DNA of 64,000 nt, taken from the NCBI RefSeq assembly GCF_000828055.2, contig NZ_CP010523.2, positions 1,488,001-1,552,000 on the forward strand, written 5' to 3'. Both the position numbers and the translations under genes were made by a program. The notes beneath the pieces are model-generated. The model searched no databases, was not told where the DNA came from, and saw nothing but the letters and a program-made list of their open reading frames with translations. This DNA is from Klebsiella variicola (GTDB lineage Bacteria > Pseudomonadota > Gammaproteobacteria > Enterobacterales > Enterobacteriaceae). This document shows, one piece after another, positions 19,364-28,939 of this stretch (its first letter is position 1; each line of letters begins with the position of its first letter).

Positions 19364-19701
19364 GGAAGTACCTTTTTATGATACGTGGCTAAAAAAACGT
19401 CAGTGTGTCATTAGCGTAGCGCAGGATGACCTCGACATTTATGATTAACATCATGCCTTGTTCTGTTTTCGGGCACGATGAGAGAAGTACATTTGATTTT
19501 ATGCCATTTTGCATAATTTTCAGCCAATGGCAGAATATGCGATAATTTGACTAGCCTGGCAAAAGAGTCTATCCGCCCTTTCAGGCGGGCACAGGATACC
19601 TGATTGCGGCATCCTTTGCCAAAATCTTTTGAACGATGTCATGCATAGTTGGTGTTTTGCACGAATTTTTTAAGTTTTATATGTAAAGTTGAGGTAAAGC
19701 C
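19364..19701. other. Divergent ackA/yfbV intergenic region
   Basis: These 338 bases hold the promoters for ackA (minus) and yfbV (plus). The middle (about 19490-19550) is AT-rich with several -10-like and -35-like hexamers (for example TTGCAT at 19509-19514 and GATAAT at 19541-19546), but no single pair stands out. A short CCGCC/GGCGG hairpin lies at 19573-19588. No open reading frame worth calling was seen. Confidence 0.6.
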
Positions 19702-20157
19702 ATGTCGACCCCTGAGAAACGCCCCGTTAGCTTCTTTAGCTTGTTCAACCGCGGGCAGCATTACGCAAAGACCTGGCCTCTCGACAAGCGCCTCGCGCCG
19801 GTGTTTATCGAAAACCGCATTATTCGTGCCACCCGCTATGCTATCCGTATCATGCCGCCGATCGCCATTTTTACGCTGTGCTGGCAGATAGCCCTGGGCG
19901 GCCAGCTGGGTCCCGCCGTCGCCACCGCGCTGTTTGCCCTGAGCCTGCCGATGCAGGGATTATGGTGGTTGGGTAAGCGTTCGGTGACGCCGCTGCCGCC
20001 CTCCATTCTCAACTGGTTTTACGAAGTGCGCGGCAAACTGCAGGAGGCGGGGCAGGCGCTGGCGCCGGTCGAAGGCAAGCCCGATTATCAGGCGCTGGCT
20101 GACACGCTTAAGCGCGCCTTCAAACAACTGGATAAAACTTTCCTTGATGATTTGTAA
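19702..20157 (+). CDS. yfbV: UPF0208 inner-membrane protein YfbV
   Basis: YfbV is a 151-residue inner-membrane protein of the DUF412 family with two hydrophobic spans close together (residues about 45-65 and 68-90). In E. coli it has been linked to keeping the Ter macrodomain insulated from flanking DNA, but its molecular action is not known. It is divergent from ackA and followed by a perfect 12-bp terminator hairpin. The ATG at 19702 gives the conserved [20 protein letters not shown]-terminus. Confidence 0.93.
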   Translation: MSTPEKRPVSFFSLFNRGQHYAKTWPLDKRLAPVFIENRIIRATRYAIRIMPPIAIFTLCWQIALGGQLGPAVATALFALSLPMQGLWWLGKRSVTPLPPSILNWFYEVRGKLQEAGQALAPVEGKPDYQALADTLKRAFKQLDKTFLDDL

Positions 20158-20739
<582 letters not shown>

Positions 20740-20750
20740 GGGAGGTGCCC

Positions 20751-21410
20751 GTGCAGTGTAAAGGTTTCCTGTTCGATTTAGACGGGACGCTGGTGGATTC
20801 CTTGCCGGTGGTGGAGCGTTCATGGTGTAAGTGGGGCGATCGTTTCGCCATTGACCATGATGAAATTCTCAGTTTTATTCACGGCAAGCAGGCCATTACC
20901 TCTATTCGCCATTTTATGCCGGGTCGTAGCGAGGAGGATATCCAGGCCGAATTCCGCTTCCTCGAGCAGATTGAAGCCACTGATATCGAGGGCATTGTCG
21001 CTCTGCCGGGGGCGTTAACCCTGCTGAGTACCCTCAACGAGGCTGGGATCCCATGGGCGATTGTCACTTCCGGGTCGGTGCCGGTTGCCCACGCGCGTCA
21101 TCGCGCGGCAGGCCTGCCGATGCCGGAGGTCTTCATCACCGCTGAGCAGGTAAAACACGGAAAACCGGCGCCGGACGCCTATCTGCTGGGCGCCGAGCGG
21201 CTGGGACTACCGGCCGATCAGTGCGCGGTGGTAGAAGATGCGCCGGCGGGGTTGCTCTCCGGCCTGGCGGCGGGGTGTCGCACCATCGCGGTCAACGTGC
21301 CTGCCGATGCCCCTCGACTGGATGAAGCCGACCTCGTGCTGAGTAGCCTGGACGATCTGGTGATCGAACGCCAGGCGGACGGCTATGTTAATGTGCGTCT
21401 TAAAGCGTAA
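20751..21410 (+). CDS. hxpA: HAD-family sugar-phosphatase
   Basis: HxpA (YfbT) is a haloacid dehalogenase-like phosphatase active on small sugar phosphates. The product is 219 residues. Motif I FDLDGTLVDS has the nucleophile at D9, motif II is VTSGS, and motifs III and IV are GKPAPDAYLLGAERLGL and VVEDAPAGLLSGLAAG. Two GTG codons are possible starts (20745 and 20751). The second is chosen because GGGAGG at 20740-20745 is then correctly spaced and MQCKGFLFD aligns with E. coli. It is probably co-transcribed with yfbU. Confidence 0.93.
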   Translation: MQCKGFLFDLDGTLVDSLPVVERSWCKWGDRFAIDHDEILSFIHGKQAITSIRHFMPGRSEEDIQAEFRFLEQIEATDIEGIVALPGALTLLSTLNEAGIPWAIVTSGSVPVAHARHRAAGLPMPEVFITAEQVKHGKPAPDAYLLGAERLGLPADQCAVVEDAPAGLLSGLAAGCRTIAVNVPADAPRLDEADLVLSSLDDLVIERQADGYVNVRLKA

Positions 21411-21422
21411 ACGTATGATTTC

Positions 21423-21446
21423 GCCCCGCGTTGCCGGGGCTTTTTT
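21423..21446 (+). terminator. Rho-independent terminator after hxpA
   Basis: GCCCCG (21423-21428) pairs with CGGGGC (21435-21440) and six T residues follow (21441-21446). It lies 12 bases after the hxpA stop and 40 bases before yfbS. Confidence 0.88.
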
Positions 21447-21486
21447 ATGCCACTATGTCGACTCCCACTTGTGACAAGGAAACGTT

Positions 21487-23319
21487 GTGAACGGTGAATT
21501 GATTTGGGTTTTATCCCTTCTGGCTATCGCGGTTGTGCTGTTTGCTACCGGCAAGGTGCGCATGGATGCTATCGCCCTGATGGTCATTGTCGCCTTCGTC
21601 CTCAGCGGCACGCTGACGCTGAATGAAGCCTTTTCCGGGTTCAGCGATCCTAACGTGATCCTGATTGCCGCCCTGTTTATTATCGGTGATGGCCTGGTGC
21701 GTACCGGGGTGGCCACCAAGATGGGGGCGTGGCTGGTGAGTGTGGCGGGCAACAGCGAAACCAAGATGCTGGTTTACCTGATGCTCACCGTCGCCGGGCT
21801 GGGTGCGTTTATGAGTTCAACCGGGGTGGTCGCCATTTTCATTCCGGTAGTGCTCAGCGTGTCGGCGCGGATGAATACCTCTCCCTCGCGGCTGATGATG
21901 CCGCTGAGCTTTGCCGGACTTATCAGCGGGATGATGACCCTGGTCGCAACGCCCCCCAACCTGGTCGTCAACAGTGAACTGCTGCGCGAAGGGCTGCACG
22001 GCTTCAGTTTTTTCAGCGTCACGCCGATTGGCCTGGTGGTGCTGATCCTGGGCATCGTCTATATGCTGGCGGTGCGCTTTATGCTGAAGACAGAGAATGG
22101 CGAATCCGCGCGTGATGGCCGTAAAAGAAGCACCTTCCGCGATCTGATCCGCGAATATCACCTCACTGGCCGCGCCCGCCGGCTGGCGATCCGTCCTGGT
22201 TCGCCGATGATCGGCCAGCGTCTTGATGATTTAAAACTGCGTGAGCGGTACTGTGCCAACGTCATCGGCGTCGAACGCTGGCGGCGGTTCCGTCGGGTGA
22301 TTGTTAACGTCAACGGGGTATCGGAATTCCGCGCCCGCGACGTCCTGCTGATCGATATGTCCGCCTCCGATGTCGACTTACGCCAGTTCTGTGGTGAGCA
22401 GATGCTCGAGCCGATGGTGCTGCGCGGCGAGTATTTTGCCGATCAGGCGCTGGATGTGGGCATGGCGGAGGTGTCGCTGATCCCGGATTCGGAGATGATT
22501 GGTAAAACGGTGCGTGAGATAGCGTTCCGCACCCGGTTTGGTCTCAATATCGTCGGCATGAAGCGCGATGGCGAGGCGATGGATGGTTCCGTGGTCGATG
22601 AGCCGCTGCAGCTCGGCGATATCCTGCTGGTGGTCGGCAACTGGCGGCAAATTGCCCTGCTGGCGAAGCGTGGGCGTGATTTCGTGGTGCTCAATATGCC
22701 GGTTGAAGTGGATGACGCTTCGCCGGCACACAGCCAGGCTCCGCACGCGATTTTCTGTCTGGTGTTGATGGTAGCCCTGATGCTCACTGATGAAATTCCC
22801 AACCCGATTGCCGCGATCATCGCCTGCCTGCTGATGGGCAAATTCCGCTGCATCAACGCCGAAAGCGCCTATAAGGCGATCCACTGGCCAAGCATTATTT
22901 TGATTGTCGGGATGATGCCGTTTGCCCTGGCGTTGCAGAAAACCGGCGGGGTAGATCTGGTGGTCAAGGGACTGATGGACGTCGCCGGAAGCGAGGGGCC
23001 TTATCTGATGCTCGGCTGCCTGTTTGTAATGTGCGCGGCGATAGGCCTGTTCATCTCTAATACCGCGACCGCGGTCCTGATGGCGCCTATAGCCCTGGCA
23101 GCAGCGAAGTCAATGGGGGTGTCGCCCTATCCCTTCGCCATGGTGGTGGCGATGGCGGCTTCGGCGGCGTTTATGACTCCGGTTTCCTCGCCGGTCAACA
23201 CCCTGGTGCTTGGCCCGGGTAAGTATTCCTTCAGCGACTTTGTGAAGATTGGCGTGCCCTTCACCGTACTGGTGATGGTGGTCTGCGTGCTGCTGATCCC
23301 GGTACTGTTTCCGTTCTAA
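21487..23319 (+). CDS. yfbS: DASS/SLC13-type transporter YfbS with two RCK_C domains
   Basis: YfbS is a 610-residue inner-membrane protein of the divalent anion/sodium symporter superfamily; its substrate is unknown. Membrane segments flank a large cytoplasmic insert (about residues 205-420). The insert holds two TrkA_C (RCK_C) regulatory domains, recognisable from [27 protein letters not shown] and [26 protein letters not shown]. The C-terminal half repeats the transporter fold ([36 protein letters not shown]). The start is GTG at 21487. Confidence 0.92.
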   Translation: MNGELIWVLSLLAIAVVLFATGKVRMDAIALMVIVAFVLSGTLTLNEAFSGFSDPNVILIAALFIIGDGLVRTGVATKMGAWLVSVAGNSETKMLVYLMLTVAGLGAFMSSTGVVAIFIPVVLSVSARMNTSPSRLMMPLSFAGLISGMMTLVATPPNLVVNSELLREGLHGFSFFSVTPIGLVVLILGIVYMLAVRFMLKTENGESARDGRKRSTFRDLIREYHLTGRARRLAIRPGSPMIGQRLDDLKLRERYCANVIGVERWRRFRRVIVNVNGVSEFRARDVLLIDMSASDVDLRQFCGEQMLEPMVLRGEYFADQALDVGMAEVSLIPDSEMIGKTVREIAFRTRFGLNIVGMKRDGEAMDGSVVDEPLQLGDILLVVGNWRQIALLAKRGRDFVVLNMPVEVDDASPAHSQAPHAIFCLVLMVALMLTDEIPNPIAAIIACLLMGKFRCINAESAYKAIHWPSIILIVGMMPFALALQKTGGVDLVVKGLMDVAGSEGPYLMLGCLFVMCAAIGLFISNTATAVLMAPIALAAAKSMGVSPYPFAMVVAMAASAAFMTPVSSPVNTLVLGPGKYSFSDFVKIGVPFTVLVMVVCVLLIPVLFPF

Positions 23320-23324
23320 GGGGG

Positions 23325-23360
23325 TCAGGCCGGGTAGGGCGCAACTGCTGCCCGGCCTGA
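23325..23360. repeat. REP-like palindrome between yfbS and yfbR
   Basis: TCAGGCCGGG (23325-23334) pairs over 10 bp with CCCGGCCTGA (23351-23360), with a GC-rich loop that itself can pair GGGC/GCCC. It sits between convergent genes and lacks a T run on the plus strand. The shape fits a REP unit acting as a 3' barrier for both transcripts. Confidence 0.6.
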
Positions 23361-23364
23361 AAAA

Positions 23365-23964
23365 TTACAGCGGCGAATCCTGGCTTATTTCATCCAGCGA
23401 CAGCTGGAAGCTCGGGACAAACACCTGCATAAAGTAATCCATCTCCGCGCTACGCCGCGATGCCAGCGTCTTTTCCAGACGGCCTTTGGCCAGCAGAAAT
23501 TCGTTGTTACCCGCAGACAGCTCTTCGAGGCACTTCAGGTAGGCGCAGAGGGCGTCAGCCTGTTTAACGATCGACTGCTCTTCCTCACTGTAGTGATGCT
23601 CATCAATCAGCGGCTCGAAAATATCGCGCAGCTCGTCAGGGACCATATCCACCAGCTTTTGCTGAGCAATTTTCTCAATCGCCTTATATTCCTGGGCAAT
23701 CTGGGAGTTGAAATATTTCACCGGGGTAGGGAGGTCGCCAGTTAATACTTCGGAGGCGTCATGGTACATCGCCAGCAGGGCGATACGTTCTGCGTTGACC
23801 TGGCCGCCAAATTTACGGTTTTTAATTGCCGCCAGCGCATGGGCGACCATCGCCACCTGCAGACTGTGTTCGGAGACATTTTCGGTGCGCACGTTGCGCA
23901 TCAGCGGCCAGCGGTTAATCAGTTTCAGGCGGGAGAGGTGGGCAAAGAAATGACTCTGACTCAT
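23365..23964 (-). CDS. yfbR: 5'-deoxynucleotidase YfbR (HD domain)
   Basis: YfbR removes the 5' phosphate from deoxyribonucleoside monophosphates and takes part in dUMP and dNTP pool balance. The product is 199 residues, the usual length. The metal-binding HD residues are in place: H33 in [11 protein letters not shown]68-D69 in [19 protein letters not shown], and D137 in [13 protein letters not shown]. It is transcribed toward yfbS and lies downstream of alaA on the same strand, 81 bases away. Confidence 0.96.
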   Translation of the reverse strand: MSQSHFFAHLSRLKLINRWPLMRNVRTENVSEHSLQVAMVAHALAAIKNRKFGGQVNAERIALLAMYHDASEVLTGDLPTPVKYFNSQIAQEYKAIEKIAQQKLVDMVPDELRDIFEPLIDEHHYSEEEQSIVKQADALCAYLKCLEELSAGNNEFLLAKGRLEKTLASRRSAEMDYFMQVFVPSFQLSLDEISQDSPL

Positions 23965-24045
23965 AGGAACCCTTAATCAGTGACAACATCGGGTTCCATT
24001 GTGCGCAGGGATCGCCGCCGGATGCAAATGCCGGCGGCGTAGCGA

Positions 24046-25263
24046 TTAAAGCTGGTGGTAGCCGGAGAGGAAGCGGCCAAAGCGGGAGATCGCCATCTCC
24101 AGGTCGTCTTCACGAGGCAGCGTCACAATGCGCACATGATCCGGCCACGGCCAGTTGAACGCGGTACCCTGCACCAGCAGGACTTTCTCCTGCAACAGGA
24201 AGTCGAGCACCATTTTCTGGTCGTCGTGAATATTGAAGCGTTTGGCATCGATTTTCGGGAACATATACAACGCGCCTTTTGGCTTCATGCAGGAGACACC
24301 CGGAATATCGTTGATCAGCTCCCAGGCGCGGTTGCGTTGTTCATACAGGCGCCCGCCGGGAATGATGAATTCGCTGATACTCTGGTAGCCGCCCAGCGCC
24401 GTCTGGATAGCATGTTGTGCCGGCACGTTGGCGCACAGACGCATCGACGCCAGCATCTCCAGGCCTTCGATATAGCCCTTCGCGTGTTTTTTCGGGCCAT
24501 TCAGCACCATCCACCCCTGACGGAAACCGGCAACACGGTAGGTTTTCGACAGTCCGTTGAAGGTCACGGTCAGCAGATCTGGCGCCAGAGCAGCAATCGA
24601 GTGATGCTGGGCTTCGTCGTAGAGGATCTTATCGTAGATCTCATCGGCGAAAATAATCAGGTTATGCTGCCGGGCGATCTCGACGATCTCCTGCAGCAGT
24701 TCTTTGGAATAGACCGCGCCGGTGGGGTTGTTGGGGTTAATGATCACGATCCCGCGGGTGCGCGGCGTGATTTTTGCGCGGATATCGTCAAGATCCGGGA
24801 ACCAGTCAGCGGATTCGTCACACAGATAGTGGACCGCTTTGCCACTGGAAAGCGACACCGCCGCCGTCCACAGTGGGTAGTCCGGCGCGGGAACCAGCAT
24901 CTCATCGCCGCTGTTTAACAGCGCCTGCATCGCCTGCACAATCAGTTCGGACACGCCGTTGCCGATGTAAATATCTTCTACCGTGACATCACGCATTCCC
25001 CGGGCCTGGTAATGCTGCATGATGGCTTTGCGCGCCGAATACAACCCTTTCGAATCGCAGTAACCCTGGGCAGTAGGCAGATTGCGGATGACGTCGACGA
25101 GGATCTCGTCAGGGGCCTCGAAGCCGAATGGCGCCGGGTTGCCGATGTTCAGTTTCAGAACTTTATTGCCTTCTTCCTCAAGACGTTTCGCTTCTTTCAG
25201 AACCGGGCCACGGATGTCGTAACAGACGTTCTCTAACTTGCTGGATTTTTCGATGGGGGACAT
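24046..25263 (-). CDS. alaA: Glutamate-pyruvate aminotransferase AlaA
   Basis: AlaA is the main alanine-forming transaminase (pyruvate plus glutamate gives alanine plus 2-oxoglutarate) and uses pyridoxal phosphate. The product is 405 residues, a fold-type I class I/II aminotransferase. The Schiff-base lysine is K240 in TFNGLSKTYRVAGFRQGW. Other landmarks are NPNNPTGAVY and ADEIYDKILYD. The frame is open ten residues further upstream, but the start at 25263 (MSPIEKSSKLENVCYD) matches the family. It is divergent from lrhA across a long AT-rich gap. Confidence 0.97.
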   Translation of the reverse strand: MSPIEKSSKLENVCYDIRGPVLKEAKRLEEEGNKVLKLNIGNPAPFGFEAPDEILVDVIRNLPTAQGYCDSKGLYSARKAIMQHYQARGMRDVTVEDIYIGNGVSELIVQAMQALLNSGDEMLVPAPDYPLWTAAVSLSSGKAVHYLCDESADWFPDLDDIRAKITPRTRGIVIINPNNPTGAVYSKELLQEIVEIARQHNLIIFADEIYDKILYDEAQHHSIAALAPDLLTVTFNGLSKTYRVAGFRQGWMVLNGPKKHAKGYIEGLEMLASMRLCANVPAQHAIQTALGGYQSISEFIIPGGRLYEQRNRAWELINDIPGVSCMKPKGALYMFPKIDAKRFNIHDDQKMVLDFLLQEKVLLVQGTAFNWPWPDHVRIVTLPREDDLEMAISRFGRFLSGYHQL

Positions 25264-26139
25264 GAATCTTGACCTTTTAGCTGTTATCGCCACTCCCTGC
25301 CGTGGAAGTCAGCACGGAACAATGTACTCCGCATCCCCGCTGTTTTGAAGGCTTTGCAGGAGAAGATTTTGCTAACGCAGGATTTTAAGCGTAATTGATT
25401 TATCTGCCGCTTACGGTTTTAGGTTGTAGGTTATACCTGCTTATGATGCTTTTTTTGGTCGTATATGTAGACCATATGCCTTTTTTGCCATCATTTATCT
25501 GGTTTGTTTGTGTGACGAAGGGGCGAACGAAGAATGTTGGCAGACTAAACAACGCTATCCTTAATACAATAGGGACTGATTTGTAATTTTGATGTTAAAT
25601 AATATCAATAAAAAACAGTCCGCGGGGGCATTATTATTATTTTTGACAGGTAATAATCTGAGGTTTGTTAATTTATATAAAACGTTGAAAAAAATTTAAA
25701 ATTATCTGAGTTAATCCTTATTTAGGCTTATAAAAAGGGCGGGAATCGGTTAGAATATCGCCGTTAATATCAGTGATAGCCGGTAAGCACTCCGGTTGGA
25801 TTGATGTTTAATATATTGTTATTACAGGATTTTATTGTTCATTCTTCCCTGTGTGAACGCGCGGTGGAAGAGAGACTTTCTCACCACCACTGGCCGCTTT
25901 TCCGGAGCGACGCATGACACCTGGCTGGCCGTGGTAATAAATAACAATGAGAAATACGAACAATATATTACTCCGTGGTTCTGCGCATTTGCCCAGACGA
26001 GTACTTTGGCATGTAATAACGTTCGTCCAGTTGTTTATCCGCCATCTGACGGTGAGCACGAGGCTCAGGGAATAGCCGGAAACCTGGCGTAAAGCATCAA
26101 CAAGGCAGGTCAGCGTTAGCCACCTGTAAGTGAAGAAAG
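25264..26139. other. Long AT-rich divergent region alaA/lrhA
   Basis: These 876 bases carry the alaA promoter (minus) and the lrhA promoter with a probably long leader (plus). The stretch 25570-25760 is strongly AT-rich, unlike the neighbouring genes, and contains -10-like hexamers (TATAAA near 25730, TAGAAT near 25753). Short open frames of 60-85 codons occur (for example 25395-25586) but lack ribosome sites and family features, so none is called. H-NS or LrhA binding would be plausible here; no defined operator was recognised. Confidence 0.6.
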
Positions 26140-27066
26140 ATGATTAATACAACACGTCCGATACTCAACCTTGATCTCGATCTGCTGCGCACCTTTGTGG
26201 CGGTCGCTGATTTGAACACCTTCGCCGCCGCCGCCGCCGCAGTGTGTCGTACCCAGTCCGCGGTCAGCCAGCAAATGCAACGCCTGGAGCAGCTGGTCGG
26301 CAAAGAGCTTTTCGCCCGTCACGGGCGTAATAAACTGCTGACTGAGCAAGGCATCCAGCTACTGGGCTATGCCCGCAAGATCCTGCGTTTTAACGATGAA
26401 GCCTGCATGTCGCTGATGTATGGCAGCCTGCAAGGTGGATTGACCATCGGCGCGTCGGAAGAAACGGCCGATACCATCCTGCCGTTTTTATTAAACCGCA
26501 TCGGCTGCTTCTATCCCAGAATGACGCTGGAGATCAAAGTGCATCCCCATGCCGCCATCATGGCGATGCTGGCCGAGGGGCGGGTGGATCTGGCGCTGAC
26601 CACCCATCAGCCTCCCGGCTTTACCTCTTTCATCCTGAGAACGTCACCGACCCTCTGGTACTGTGCGGCGGAATATGTGCTGGCGAAAGGGGAGTCTATT
26701 CCCCTGATCCTGCTCGAAGAGCCAGGTCCATTCCGCCAGGATATTATTGCAGCGCTGGAGGCGGCCCGCGTCCCATGGCATCTGGCCCATGGCGCTTCGT
26801 CTCTCTCCGGGGTGAAAGCGGCGGTCAAAGCCGGGCTGGGCGTCACCGCGCGACCCGTCGAAATGATGAGCCCCGATTTGCGCGTGGCTGGCATCAGCGA
26901 TGGATTGCCTGGCCTGCCGGATACCCGGTATGTGGTCAGTTGCAATCCGCAGACGGTGAGCGAGCTGCCGCAGGTGATTTTTCAGTCACTGAGTCAGGAG
27001 AGCGACCCCTGGCGAACGGGGCCGACACTTACTCCGCAAGAGGGAGATAACACCTTCATTTTGTGA
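26140..27066 (+). CDS. lrhA: LysR-type regulator LrhA
   Basis: LrhA represses flagellar (flhDC), fimbrial and RpoS-translation functions in E. coli and activates its own gene. The 308-residue product has a LysR winged helix-turn-helix at residues about 12-70 ([38 protein letters not shown], given here as landmarks FAAAAAAV and [11 protein letters not shown]). A periplasmic-binding-like effector domain follows. The DNA-binding part is nearly identical to E. coli, while the effector domain and C-terminus diverge more, so the ligand response could differ. It lies upstream of nuo in the same direction and is followed by its own terminator. Confidence 0.93.
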   Translation: MINTTRPILNLDLDLLRTFVAVADLNTFAAAAAAVCRTQSAVSQQMQRLEQLVGKELFARHGRNKLLTEQGIQLLGYARKILRFNDEACMSLMYGSLQGGLTIGASEETADTILPFLLNRIGCFYPRMTLEIKVHPHAAIMAMLAEGRVDLALTTHQPPGFTSFILRTSPTLWYCAAEYVLAKGESIPLILLEEPGPFRQDIIAALEAARVPWHLAHGASSLSGVKAAVKAGLGVTARPVEMMSPDLRVAGISDGLPGLPDTRYVVSCNPQTVSELPQVIFQSLSQESDPWRTGPTLTPQEGDNTFIL

Positions 27067-27120
27067 GGGCAATTTTCTAACAAAGATCACAAAAACTGGT
27101 AACAGAATGTAAGTGAGCAA

Positions 27121-27165
27121 AAAGAGCCTCAGGGGAGGGTTTCTCGCCTGGTGGCTCTTTTTTTT
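27121..27165 (+). terminator. Rho-independent terminator after lrhA
   Basis: AAAGAGCC (27121-27128) pairs with GGCTCTTT (27153-27160). An inner CAGG/CCTG pairing extends the stem, and eight T residues follow. It separates lrhA from the nuo operon. Confidence 0.85.
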
Positions 27166-27495
27166 GCACTATTATTGATGTTTTGAAAGTTTTTTTTATT
27201 TCTTTCCTGAAAAATCAGCGTATTGGCGTGACCGGGCGCTCACCTTGTCGACTTTTCCCTGCACTTTCAACACTTCCTGCTAATGTTAAAAAACCGGACG
27301 GATTGTTGCCGATTTCCTGGGGTAATTAACAAAACCGTGTCACAGATCAAGAAAATACCCCTCTTTGGGGGGAGGAATCGAGGCTAAATCCTGTCAAAAT
27401 AGAAGGGATTTTTGATTTACGACGGAAACGGACACGATTCAACAACACTAAAACCGAACAGTATGCAAGGTTATTTCGCATAAAAGGGCATTTAA

Positions 27496-27532
27496 TGTTA
27501 ATGAAAAGATTCCAATGTAAATTAATGTTATG
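27496..27532 (+). promoter_or_regulatory. ArcA-like phased repeats upstream of nuo
   Basis: TGTTAAT (27496), TGTAAAT (27516) and TGTTATG (27526) are near-identical 7-mers spaced 20 and 10 bases apart. ArcA recognises direct repeats of TGTTA-type elements at about one helical turn, and ArcA represses nuo anaerobically in E. coli. The repeats are seen; the assignment is inference. Confidence 0.4.
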
Positions 27533-27548
27533 AAAACTTTTGTTAAAG

Positions 27549-27578
27549 TTGACAAAAGGTTAAAGAAAGGGGTAAAAA
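27549..27578 (+). promoter_or_regulatory. Candidate sigma-70 promoter of the nuo operon
   Basis: A perfect -35 TTGACA at 27549-27554 is followed, 18 bases on, by TAAAAA (27573-27578), a partial -10. Transcription would begin near 27585, about 130 bases before nuoA. Further upstream promoters are possible. Confidence 0.45.
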
Positions 27579-27715
27579 GCCACGGCATCTGGGCTTCTCA
27601 CATCAACCAGGGACGCTTTTTTGCACGGTTTTTTTTATTCCTCCCGTGAAACGCTGTGGCGTTCATCTGCCAGTAAGAGCAGAGGGTTTTGGCGCTACAC
27701 TTTTTTGGTTAAGCA

Positions 27716-28162
27716 ATGCGTATGTCAACATCCACTGAAGTCATCGCTCATCATTGGGCATTCGCTATATTTCTTATCATCGCTATCGGCCTGTGCTGCC
27801 TCATGCTCGTCGGCGGCTGGTACCTTGGCGGTCGCGCGCGCGCGCGTAGCAAAAACACGCCGTTTGAATCGGGGATTGACTCCGTTGGTTCGGCCCGCTT
27901 ACGTCTTTCTGCGAAGTTTTATCTGGTTGCCATGTTCTTCGTTATCTTCGACGTGGAAGCCCTGTATCTCTACGCATGGTCGACTTCTATCCGCGAGAGC
28001 GGCTGGGTCGGCTTTGTGGAAGCCGCAATTTTCATTTTAGTGCTACTGGCTGGTCTGGTTTATCTCGTTCGCATCGGCGCACTGGACTGGACGCCTGCGC
28101 GTTCCCGTCGCACGCTGGTTAACCCGGAAACAGACAGTCCCACTAACCGTCATATGCAGTAA
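27716..28162 (+). CDS. nuoA: NADH-quinone oxidoreductase subunit A
   Basis: NuoA is a small membrane subunit of respiratory complex I (ND3 homologue) near the quinone cavity and the first gene of the nuo operon. The product is 148 residues with three hydrophobic spans (about 15-37, 68-88 and 97-119). The conserved loop [26 protein letters not shown] between spans 1 and 2 is the ND3 signature. Two ATG codons six bases apart (27716 and 27722) are possible starts; the first is used by analogy with E. coli. The ribosome site is weak. The C-terminal tail ([16 protein letters not shown]) is variable. Confidence 0.96.
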   Translation: MRMSTSTEVIAHHWAFAIFLIIAIGLCCLMLVGGWYLGGRARARSKNTPFESGIDSVGSARLRLSAKFYLVAMFFVIFDVEALYLYAWSTSIRESGWVGFVEAAIFILVLLAGLVYLVRIGALDWTPARSRRTLVNPETDSPTNRHMQ

Positions 28163-28177
28163 AAGCGAGGCAATAAG

Positions 28178-28852
28178 ATGGATTATACGCTCACCCGCAT
28201 AGATCCTAACGGTGAGAACGACCGTTACCCCCTGCAGAAACAGGAGATCGTCACCGACCCCCTGGAGCAGGAAGTCAATAAAAGCGTGTATATGGGGAAA
28301 CTCGAGCACGCGCTGCATGACATGGTGAACTGGGGCCGTAAGAACTCAATTTGGCCGTATAACTTCGGCCTTTCTTGCTGTTATGTGGAAATGGTGACGT
28401 CATTCACTGCGGTGCATGACGTTGCGCGTTTTGGGGCAGAAGTTCTGCGCGCCTCTCCGCGTCAGGCGGACCTGATGGTGGTCGCTGGAACCTGCTTTAC
28501 CAAAATGGCGCCGGTTATTCAGCGTCTGTACGATCAGATGCTGGAGCCGAAGTGGGTGATCTCCATGGGCGCCTGCGCTAACTCCGGCGGCATGTACGAC
28601 ATCTATTCCGTCGTCCAGGGCGTGGATAAATTCATTCCGGTCGATGTGTACATCCCGGGCTGCCCGCCGCGTCCAGAGGCCTATATGCAGGCGCTGATGC
28701 TGCTGCAGGAGTCCATTGGTAAAGAACGTCGTCCGCTCTCATGGGTGGTTGGCGATCAGGGCGTTTATCGCGCCAATATGCAGTCGGAACGCGAGCGTAA
28801 ACGCGGCGAACGTATTGCAGTGACCAATCTGCGGACGCCGGACGAGATTTAA
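28178..28852 (+). CDS. nuoB: NADH-quinone oxidoreductase subunit B
   Basis: NuoB is the peripheral-arm subunit that holds cluster N2, the last iron-sulfur centre before ubiquinone. The four ligands are visible: tandem C67-C68 (GLSCCYVEM), C133 (GACANSGG) and C162 (PGCPPRP). The protein has 224 residues, four more than E. coli as I recall it; the difference is a short insertion (EHALH) near residues 43-47, in the stretch before the conserved [12 protein letters not shown]. It lies 15 bases after nuoA. Confidence 0.97.
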   Translation: MDYTLTRIDPNGENDRYPLQKQEIVTDPLEQEVNKSVYMGKLEHALHDMVNWGRKNSIWPYNFGLSCCYVEMVTSFTAVHDVARFGAEVLRASPRQADLMVVAGTCFTKMAPVIQRLYDQMLEPKWVISMGACANSGGMYDIYSVVQGVDKFIPVDVYIPGCPPRPEAYMQALMLLQESIGKERRPLSWVVGDQGVYRANMQSERERKRGERIAVTNLRTPDEI

Positions 28853-28863
28853 TTTGCGCCTGC

Positions 28864-28915
28864 GGGCGGGAGTACCACTTCGCAAATCAATCTACAACAA
28901 CGCGAAGTCTCGCCC
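28864..28915 (+). other. Intercistronic stem-loop between nuoB and nuoCD
   Basis: GGGCG (28864-28868) pairs with CGCCC (28911-28915), and an inner stem CTTCGC (28878-28883) pairs with GCGAAG (28902-28907). The A-rich loop is 18 bases. The inner arm can alternatively pair with TTTGCG at 28853-28858, so two mutually exclusive folds exist. No T run follows. It fills the only sizeable gap in the first half of the nuo operon. Confidence 0.5.
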
Positions 28916-28939
28916 GGCAGTCACCACGGACCTTTTGCA

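Larger units (their letters stand above)
27067..27715 (+). other. lrhA-nuoA intergenic regulatory region
   Basis: This 649-base gap holds the lrhA terminator (27121-27165) and then an AT-rich control region for the nuo operon. In it are a NarL-type heptamer TACCCCT at 27356-27362, helically phased TGTTAAT-like repeats at 27496-27532, and a promoter candidate at 27549-27578. The leader of about 130 bases before nuoA encodes no convincing peptide. Regulation of nuo by oxygen and nitrate (ArcA, NarL, FNR) is established in E. coli; which sites act here is inference. Confidence 0.6.

Noticed and set aside
25395-25586. 63-codon open frame upstream of lrhA (LPLTVLGCRLYLLMML-type hydrophobic start).
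   Set aside because: It lacks a ribosome site and sits in AT-rich non-coding DNA where such frames arise by chance. A conservation test would be needed to reopen it.
25835-26092. 85-codon plus-strand and 75-codon minus-strand frames just before lrhA.
   Set aside because: No ribosome site, no similarity recognised, and overlapping opposite-strand frames are mutually inconsistent.
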